Assembly: GCA_028279985.1 (NCBI GenBank)
Contig: JANQMR010000018.1
Span: 241,542 to 305,541, forward strand
Reading direction: 5' to 3'
Length of the DNA: 64,000 bases
DNA from: Woeseiaceae bacterium
GTDB taxonomy: Bacteria; Pseudomonadota; Gammaproteobacteria; Steroidobacterales; Woeseiaceae
Both the position numbers and the translations under genes were made by a program. This document shows positions 51,710 through 61,086 of the stretch, in pieces (position 1 is the stretch's first letter; the number at the start of each line of letters is the position of its first letter). Below the pieces are notes generated by a model. The model did no database searches and was not told the DNA's origin. It saw only the letters and a list, made by a program, of their open reading frames with translations.

Positions 51710-52390
51710 GCGGCGCGAAACTCTGTCTTGGCCTAGCCAATTGTCTATCGCCCGACCGGCTCATCATAGTTGCCAATACCGCGGATGACTTCGAGCACCT
51801 GGGGCTCCACATTTCTCCCGACCTCGACAGCGTGATGTATGCCTTGGCCGGACTCGACGACCCCATTCGAGGCTGGGGAGTTGCCGATGAGCAACGACCC
51901 CGTACGTACCTCTGTGCATACCGATGAAGGCACGCTGTCTTTTCAACGCTATTTCGTTCAGCGTCAATGCCAACCAAAAGTCAGCGGTTTTGAGTTCGAG
52001 GGAATCGATCGGGCAACTCCACATCCGGACTTCGTAAGGGCGCTAAACGATCCTGCGCTTGTCGGCATAATCATTTGCCCCTCCAACCCGTTTGTCAGTA
52101 TCGACCCGATTGTTCGACTTCCGGAGATACGTGAAGCAATACGCGATGCGTCAGCTCCGGTGATAGCGGTATCGCCGATTGTTTCCGGTCGCGCATTGAA
52201 AGGGCCGGCAGCCAAGATGCTCGAAGAACTCGGGCAACCCGTCAGTGCGACCGGCATTGCCAGACATTACAAGAAATATATTGATTGCTTTGTTATCGAC
52301 GGGGTCGATGACTTAATCGCCGGCGAGATTGAGGCGCAAGGAATATCGTCCAGGATCGCGAATACGGTTATGAAAAATTCGGACGACTAA
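51703..52390 (+). pseudogene. Broken 2-phospho-L-lactate transferase (CofD), internally deleted
   Basis: CofD makes F420-0 in coenzyme F420 synthesis. The first part (51703-51927) reads GGGGAKLCLGLANCLSPDRL, IIVANTADDFEHLGLHISPD and LDSVMYALAGLDDPIRGWGVADE, then runs out of frame to a stop. From 51887 the other frame continues MSNDPVRTSVHTDEGTLSFQ and on through IIICPSNPFVSIDPIVRLPE, VIAVSPIVSGRALKGPAAKM and IDCFVIDGVDDL to a stop at 52390. About 70 residues are missing at the junction (family text between GWGVAGETW and PMSDDPVRT), and the frames differ. The start is also lost at the fusion with cofE. Confidence 0.88.
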
Positions 52391-52666
52391 AGTTGCGCTT
52401 GCAAATTCCATCATCTACATGCTGGATGAACTCGCAAGCTAGGGGCCATCGTTTCGTTCACGTCGAAGCGACACCTCGGAGTCGAGCAGAGGGTCCGTAA
52501 CGGCAAGGCGCGAGACTTCAGTCAACGTCTCGCGATATTGCTGCTCATTAAGGGAAAAGCCGAGGCAACACGTTGACCGAATGGGCTTCGGATCGGGGCC
52601 CTGACGTATCGTCACTGTTGATCTCTTGAAAGCGCGACCGCCGCAGTCGTCGTGTGGGTTATGAGT
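52391..52666. other. Gap between the cofD remnant and tRNA-Thr
   Basis: 276 bases. A minus-strand frame ends LNEQQYRETLTEVSRLAVTD then a charged tail at 52439, which could be the C-terminal stub of a lost gene, but no family is recognised. Otherwise empty. Confidence 0.3.
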
Positions 52667-52742
<76 letters not shown>

Positions 52743-52806
52743 GCTCTCGAGGGGTCGCGCAGTATAGCGGGTGCCCGGCCTTATGGAAAAGGCCACGGGC
52801 CGGATT

Positions 52807-53211
52807 TCAGCGGCTCGTACGCACCCGGATCAGCACCTCGACGCTTTCGCGCTCGGTCCCGTCCGGCAGCGCCGGCAGATCGGCGAATCGGACCTGATCG
52901 CCGGGGATGTCCACTAGCTCGCCGTTGTCGACGTTATAGAAATGGTGATGCGGTCCGGTCGTCGAGTCGTAGAACTTACGCTCCGGATCGACCATCAGCT
53001 CGCGTACCAGACCGCGCTCGCCGAACAGCTTGAGGGTGTTGTAGACCGTCGCCTTCGACACCCGGCTGTCGGCCTGTTTCAGGCGTTCGATGATCTGCTC
53101 GGCCGACAGGTGCTGCGGCCGCTCGAGCAGGATCTCGGCGACCTCGATCCTTTGCGGGGTCGGCAGAATACCGTGTTGTTCGAATAATGAGAGGATGTCC
53201 AGGCGGGACAT
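52807..53211 (-). CDS. Fur-family transcriptional regulator (Irr/PerR-like)
   Basis: A 134-residue winged-helix regulator: LPTPQRIEVAEILLERPQHL and VSKATVYNTLKLFGERGLV form the DNA-binding part; the regulatory part has GPHHHFYNVDNGELVDIPGD. The consecutive HHH followed by an aromatic residue resembles Irr, and the C-terminal CxxC zinc pairs of classic Fur are absent (no Cys in the protein). It may sense heme, iron or peroxide rather than act as the main Fur. Start ATG 53211. It is divergent from the pilin operon. Confidence 0.88.
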   Translation of the reverse strand: MSRLDILSLFEQHGILPTPQRIEVAEILLERPQHLSAEQIIERLKQADSRVSKATVYNTLKLFGERGLVRELMVDPERKFYDSTTGPHHHFYNVDNGELVDIPGDQVRFADLPALPDGTERESVEVLIRVRTSR

Positions 53212-53240
53212 GCGCGGTACTCCGAGATTCGAATTTTCCG

Positions 53241-53246
53241 ATTATA
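53241..53246 (-). promoter_or_regulatory. -10 element of the Fur-family gene
   Basis: On the minus strand GGTCTATAATCGG contains a perfect TATAAT, about 30 bases before the regulator ATG, within an AT-rich divergent region with overlapping TATA-type dyads. Autoregulation is possible but not shown. Confidence 0.5.
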
Positions 53247-53396
53247 GACCATTTATAAACCCTATATAGACGATCCATAGAGCGACCGAGAGCCGCCGGA
53301 CCGTCCGCACGGCCGAATTCTGCATGGACACCGCGGATTTGCGGGCTGCCGGCGCCCCGCGAAGCCCCGACACTGGCCGTGCACGGGGAGGTTCGC

Positions 53397-53930
53397 ATGC
53401 GCAGGCAGTCCGACGGGTATTCGCTATTCGAGCTCATCGTCACGATCGCGATCGTGGCGGTCGTCGTGTCGCTCGGCCTGCCCTCTTTGTCCGGCACCGT
53501 TGCCCGGCACCGGCAGCGAGCCGAGATCGACGCGCTGTTTCACGCGGTTCACCTGGCACGCAAGGAGTCGATCGTGCGCCGCAAGGTGGTTTCGATCTGT
53601 CCGAGCCGCGATCTCGAATCCTGCACGCCGGGCCGCGACTGGTCGTCCGGCTGGATACTGTTCGCCAACCACGACGGCGACGTGCCGCCGCAAATCGACG
53701 ACGGCGAGCCGATACTCGGCCGCCACCGCGCCGACGAAACCGTCCGGATCACGGCGAACCGCCGCGGCTTCACGCTGAGGGCCGTCTTCAGGCGGGCAAC
53801 CAACGGCACGGTCGTCGTCTGCGACCGGGAAGCGCGAATCGAGCCCCGGGCGCTGGTGATCAGTTACACCGGCAGACCCCGGGTTGCCGGCACGACGCCC
53901 CGCGGTGAGCCCTATGTCTGTGCGGAATAA
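53397..53930 (+). CDS. Type IV pilus minor pilin, GspH/FimT family
   Basis: A 177-residue prepilin: short leader with GYSLFELIVTIAIVAVVVSLG (cleavage after Gly, Phe replaced by Tyr at +1, and Glu at +5) and a GspH domain with a C-terminal Cys pair. Minor pilins prime pilus assembly in the inner membrane. ATG 53397 has GGGGAGG upstream and places the cleavage site 12 residues in; an earlier in-frame start at 53379 is less likely. First gene of the pilin operon. Confidence 0.88.
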   Translation: MRRQSDGYSLFELIVTIAIVAVVVSLGLPSLSGTVARHRQRAEIDALFHAVHLARKESIVRRKVVSICPSRDLESCTPGRDWSSGWILFANHDGDVPPQIDDGEPILGRHRADETVRITANRRGFTLRAVFRRATNGTVVVCDREARIEPRALVISYTGRPRVAGTTPRGEPYVCAE

Positions 53931-54028
53931 GTCAAATCGCGGCGCGCTGCGGCGACCGTTCGTCGGCTGCGGCAGACCGTTCGTCGGAAGAACACGGCCC
54001 GCGCGCGCCGGCACTTTATATTGCGCGC

Positions 54029-54655
54029 ATGAATACGTATCCCCGACGGCTGCGCGGTTTCACCCTCTACGAGCTGCTGATGACGATGCTGGTCATCGGC
54101 GTCGTGTTGGTGATCGGCGTACCGAATATGACCGCATTCACGGCCAACAATCGTATCACCGCCACGGCCAACGACCTGCATGCCGCTTTCCAGCTAGCGC
54201 GCAGCGAGGCGGCCCGATCCAAGTCCAACGTCGTGATTTGCGCCAGTAACAACGCGCTCGACAATAACGCGACTTGCGGCGGCACCTGGGCGGACGGTTT
54301 CATCGTGTTTCAGAGCACCACACCCCCCGGCCCCGATCCCGATTTGGCCCGGGATCCCGCCAACGAGCCGCTGCTGCGGGCCAGTCCGGCCATCGCAACC
54401 GGCGTCAATCTGCGGGTCACCGGTAACGCGAGCTATTTCATGTATGCGCCGACGGGAATGGGTCGAGAGATCCCGGGAGAAACGGCCGTATCCCAGATTT
54501 TCGTTTGTGACGAGCGCGGCAATACCTTGGGCACCGGCGGCAGCTCGGCGGCGAGGCTATTCGTCGCGACACCGGTAGGACGGGCGACGGTCGTTCGCGA
54601 CATGGCCACCATCGGCGAAGCACTCAACGGCCCCCCCGCCGTCACTTGCCCATAG
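54029..54655 (+). CDS. fimT: Type IV pilus minor pilin, GspH/FimT family
   Basis: A 208-residue prepilin: RRLRGFTLYELLMTMLVIGV is the cleavage site (G|FTLYE, Glu at +5). NDLHAAFQLARSEAARSKSNVVIC is the FimT/GspH helix-strand signature. The C-terminus has a Cys pair (IFVCDERG and VTCP). It is the second GspH-type pilin in a row, and the middle region is longer than in the first. Confidence 0.92.
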   Translation: MNTYPRRLRGFTLYELLMTMLVIGVVLVIGVPNMTAFTANNRITATANDLHAAFQLARSEAARSKSNVVICASNNALDNNATCGGTWADGFIVFQSTTPPGPDPDLARDPANEPLLRASPAIATGVNLRVTGNASYFMYAPTGMGREIPGETAVSQIFVCDERGNTLGTGGSSAARLFVATPVGRATVVRDMATIGEALNGPPAVTCP

Positions 54656-54684
54656 CAGCCACGCCGAACAAAGGAAAACCCGAG

Positions 54685-55161
54685 ATGCGGATTCGACTCA
54701 TGCCCCCAACCCAGCGCGGCTTTTCGCTGCTCGAGGTGATGATCGCGCTGGTCATCATGTCGATCGGCATGCTCGGCATCGCGGGCCTGTACGTGAACAG
54801 CCTGCAGGCGGGAAGGACGGCAATGTTCCGGCACAACGCGATCATCCTGGCCAGCGACGTTGCCGACCGGATACGCGCGAATCGCGCGGCCGGCGCCGCC
54901 TACGCCGAAGCGGCCGGCAACAACAACCTGTGCCACAAGGCCGTCGAGTGCGACGAGGCGGCAATGGCGGCCAACGACATTTTTCTCTGGCAGGAACAGG
55001 CAAACGCAACGCTGCCGGACGGCGATGTCGAGGTCGAGTTCGACGACGCCGGTCCGGTATGGAACTACACAATCAACGTCACCTGGGCCGAATCTACCCT
55101 GGCCGAGGCCGACCAGGAGCTCACCTACAGCGTCGAGATCCCCGTCAATCCCTTCCAGTGA
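54685..55161 (+). CDS. pilV: Type IV pilus minor pilin PilV
   Basis: A 158-residue prepilin with QRGFSLLEVMIALVIMSIGMLGIAGLYVNSLQAGRTAMFR, the characteristic PilV N-terminus (Glu at +5). A disulfide-forming Cys pair (NNLCHKAVECDE) follows. ATG 54685 has AAAGGAAAA upstream; an earlier in-frame start overlaps fimT. PilV, PilW and PilX with FimU/FimT make the minor pilin tip complex that recruits PilY1. Confidence 0.93.
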   Translation: MRIRLMPPTQRGFSLLEVMIALVIMSIGMLGIAGLYVNSLQAGRTAMFRHNAIILASDVADRIRANRAAGAAYAEAAGNNNLCHKAVECDEAAMAANDIFLWQEQANATLPDGDVEVEFDDAGPVWNYTINVTWAESTLAEADQELTYSVEIPVNPFQ

Positions 55162-55176
55162 AGCGGGAATGAAGTC

Positions 55177-56202
55177 ATGCAATCAGTATCCTCCTACAAA
55201 CATCGAACCGGCGTGAGCAGAATCGGGACCGAGACCTCGTCCCGGTTCCGGCGCCAGCTCGGGATGACGATGATCGAAATCATGGTGGCGCTCGCCATCG
55301 GCTCGTTCCTGGTGATCGGCGCCGTCCAGATCTACAACCAGAGCCGGTTCGCGTTCGTCGTCAACGAGTCCATCGCCCGTGTCCAGGAAACCGCCCAGTT
55401 TGCGATGGACACGGTCGAATCGGACTTGCGCATGGCCAGCAACTGGGGCCGTTCCAGCCGCGGCCTCAACATCGAAGGACGCACGCTGGCCGGAGACGTC
55501 AATCCGCTGAACCTCGACGTACCACTGACCTGCGGCGAAGACTATGTTCTCGATCTCGGCACGCCGGTGGACGGCTTCAACAACAATTTTGCGCTGACCT
55601 GCCCCGCCGACGGCGGCGCACAACCGGACTCGGACGTCGTCATCGTTCGGCGTGCAAGCGTCAACCCCGCGCCATTGAATCCGGGTCAAATACAGATCCA
55701 GTCTACCCGGGTCGGCGGCATGCTGTTCGACGACGGCAACGTGCCGGTCTTATTCAGCAACCTCGACTCGGCGACCCACAACCTGATCGTCACGAGTTAC
55801 TACGTTGCGGCGGATTCGGATCTGATCCCGGGCACGCCGACGCTGCGCCGCAAGGCCCTGGTCATGCAGGGCGCCAACATGACGGTCATCGACGAGGAAG
55901 TCGCGCCCGGCGTGGAAAACCTGCAACTGCAGTTCGGCATCGACCTCGACGGCGACGACGCAGTCGATCAATACGTCAATCCGAACTCCGAAATCTACAA
56001 CCCCGAGGCACCGGGCTACGTTGCGGGTGCCAAGGTGTTGGCCGTCCGTATTTGGATGGTCGTCCGCGGCCTGACGCCGGAGATCGGTATCGTGGACAAC
56101 TTCAACTATGCACCGGCCGATGTGGACCTCGGCGTACCGACCGATGAATACCGCCGCGTGCAGGTATCGAAAACCGTGCTCCTGCGCAACGCCAGGACCT
56201 GA
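55177..56202 (+). CDS. pilW: Type IV pilus minor pilin PilW
   Basis: A 341-residue prepilin. The cleavage site LGMTMIEIMVALAIGSFLVIGAV is about 30 residues in, with Glu at +5 and Met in place of Phe at +1. The rest has PilW features such as IARVQETAQFAMDTVESDLR and LQLQFGIDLDGDDAVDQYV, and ends VQVSKTVLLRNART. It follows pilV by 15 bases. Confidence 0.92.
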   Translation: MQSVSSYKHRTGVSRIGTETSSRFRRQLGMTMIEIMVALAIGSFLVIGAVQIYNQSRFAFVVNESIARVQETAQFAMDTVESDLRMASNWGRSSRGLNIEGRTLAGDVNPLNLDVPLTCGEDYVLDLGTPVDGFNNNFALTCPADGGAQPDSDVVIVRRASVNPAPLNPGQIQIQSTRVGGMLFDDGNVPVLFSNLDSATHNLIVTSYYVAADSDLIPGTPTLRRKALVMQGANMTVIDEEVAPGVENLQLQFGIDLDGDDAVDQYVNPNSEIYNPEAPGYVAGAKVLAVRIWMVVRGLTPEIGIVDNFNYAPADVDLGVPTDEYRRVQVSKTVLLRNART

Positions 56203-56219
56203 TCGAGGTAAAGGGACTA

Positions 56220-56687
56220 ATGAACAAGCCCGTAAACCGCAAACAACAGAACGGCGCCGCGCTGATCGTCGGCCTGATATTGCTCGTCGTTATCACGGTA
56301 CTGGCGATATCCGGCATGAACACCGCAACCACCGAGCTCGCGATGGCGCGCAACGACCAGTACTTCGAGAACGCCTTCCAGGCCGCCGAAACCGGCCTCG
56401 AGCTCGCCCTGTCCGAAAACCGTTTCAACACAGTGGACGGGGCCACGGTCACACGCGACATCACCGAGAATGAGAGCGTCACGGCAACCATCACGTTCGA
56501 GGACGCGACGCTGGTGCCGGACAAGGCTTTCAGCCTGGGCGTCGGCAGCGGTATTTCCGCTTATCACTTCCTTGCCACCTCGGTGGCGGAATCGGCGCGC
56601 GCGCCGGGTTACGAAACGGACCGCGACGCTTCCGCGGTCCATACCCAGGCGTTTTACATCGTCGGTCCGGAAGACCCGACGCTTTAA
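56220..56687 (+). CDS. pilX: Type IV pilus assembly protein PilX
   Basis: A 155-residue protein with the PilX N-terminal region: QQNGAALIVGLILLVVITVLAISGMNTATTELAMARNDQYFENAFQAAETGLELAL. It has the pilin-like membrane helix without the Glu at +5, as expected for PilX-type proteins. It follows pilW by 17 bases and is next to the first small secreted protein. Confidence 0.9.
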   Translation: MNKPVNRKQQNGAALIVGLILLVVITVLAISGMNTATTELAMARNDQYFENAFQAAETGLELALSENRFNTVDGATVTRDITENESVTATITFEDATLVPDKAFSLGVGSGISAYHFLATSVAESARAPGYETDRDASAVHTQAFYIVGPEDPTL

Positions 56688-56712
56688 GCGGCAGACCAAA
56701 CGGAGCCAGCTC

Positions 56713-57057
56713 ATGAAAACGAGATCGTTAGTGATTGCCGCAGTCGCCTTGGTGCTCACACTGCCCGCGGCCGCAGAGTTCAAGACCGTACAACGGGCGC
56801 ACGAGGTCCTCGTCGACGACATCCGCCTGCCGCAAAACGAACTCGGCACGCTCGCGTTCAAAAGCTGCGACGAGTGCGCGCTCATGGTCAAGCGCGTGAC
56901 TGCCGAGACCCGCTGGATACTCGACGGGCGATCGCTGCAGCTTGAGCAGTTCCGCGCCGGACTCGCGGCCGTAGACGACCGGGAACGGGTTTCGCTGACG
57001 GTGCTGCATCATCTGGAGACGGACCGTATCACCGAAGTGTCGGCCGGCGTTCACTAG
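56713..57057 (+). CDS. Small secreted protein paired with PilY1 (first copy)
   Basis: A 114-residue exported protein: signal peptide (RSLVIAAVALVLTLPAAAEF) and a compact mature part with FKSCDECALMV (CxxC) and TAETRWILDGRSLQLEQFR. No family is recognised. It is homologous to the protein at 60668-61024 (shared TAETR-x2-LDGR block), and each lies just upstream of a PilY1 gene, suggesting a cofactor of PilY1, perhaps in folding or disulfide formation (inference). Start ATG 56713. Confidence 0.75.
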   Translation: MKTRSLVIAAVALVLTLPAAAEFKTVQRAHEVLVDDIRLPQNELGTLAFKSCDECALMVKRVTAETRWILDGRSLQLEQFRAGLAAVDDRERVSLTVLHHLETDRITEVSAGVH

Positions 57058-57088
57058 GACGTGCCAGGGTCTGAGGAAACAGGAACGA

Positions 57089-60553
<3,465 letters not shown>

Positions 60554-60667
60554 TTGTGCGGTAGTTCCGGTATTTGTGGTCCCGAAAACGAGATAATGCG
60601 ATTGTGATCAGTATTGGGGCCGCGAGTGGCGCAGGATGCGCAAGCCCCGACAAGGAACGGAGCAGTC

Positions 60668-61024
60668 ATGAACGACATTCGCAGAGTTTTGACCATCGCC
60701 GCGCTGGCCGTGCTGGCCCTGTCCGGACCGGTGTTCGCGGGCGAGATCATCGTCGATGCGATCGAGACGGTGCCGAGCAACATCATCCTGCCCGCAAGCA
60801 CGAACGGCATGATGACTTTTCAGCGCTGCGAGGCGGATTGTGACGATGAACACGAACGAGTCCAACTGACGGCCGAGACGAGATTCTCACTGGACGGCAG
60901 GACACTGAGATTCGATGAGTTCAGGAAGGAATTCCTCACGATGAGGCGCAACCAGAGTGCTTACGCGCTCGTGAGATACGACACGAAAACGAGACAACTG
61001 GTGGAACTAATCGTCACGAGCTAA
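60668..61024 (+). CDS. Small secreted protein paired with PilY1 (second copy)
   Basis: A 118-residue exported protein with signal peptide (VLTIAALAVLALSGPVFAGE) and a mature part with FQRCEADCDDEHERVQLTAE and TRFSLDGRTLRFDEFRKEF. It is a diverged paralogue of the protein at 56713-57057: two Cys (CxxxC here) and the TAETR-x2-LDGR block are shared. It lies between the two pilY1 genes, 62 bases before the second. Start ATG 60668; AAGGAACGGAG upstream. Confidence 0.75.
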   Translation: MNDIRRVLTIAALAVLALSGPVFAGEIIVDAIETVPSNIILPASTNGMMTFQRCEADCDDEHERVQLTAETRFSLDGRTLRFDEFRKEFLTMRRNQSAYALVRYDTKTRQLVELIVTS

Positions 61025-61086
61025 AGATCTCGTGATGGTGGCTGGAGGAGCGATGCAGTCACGGATCGACCGAGAGGTAGGGACAC

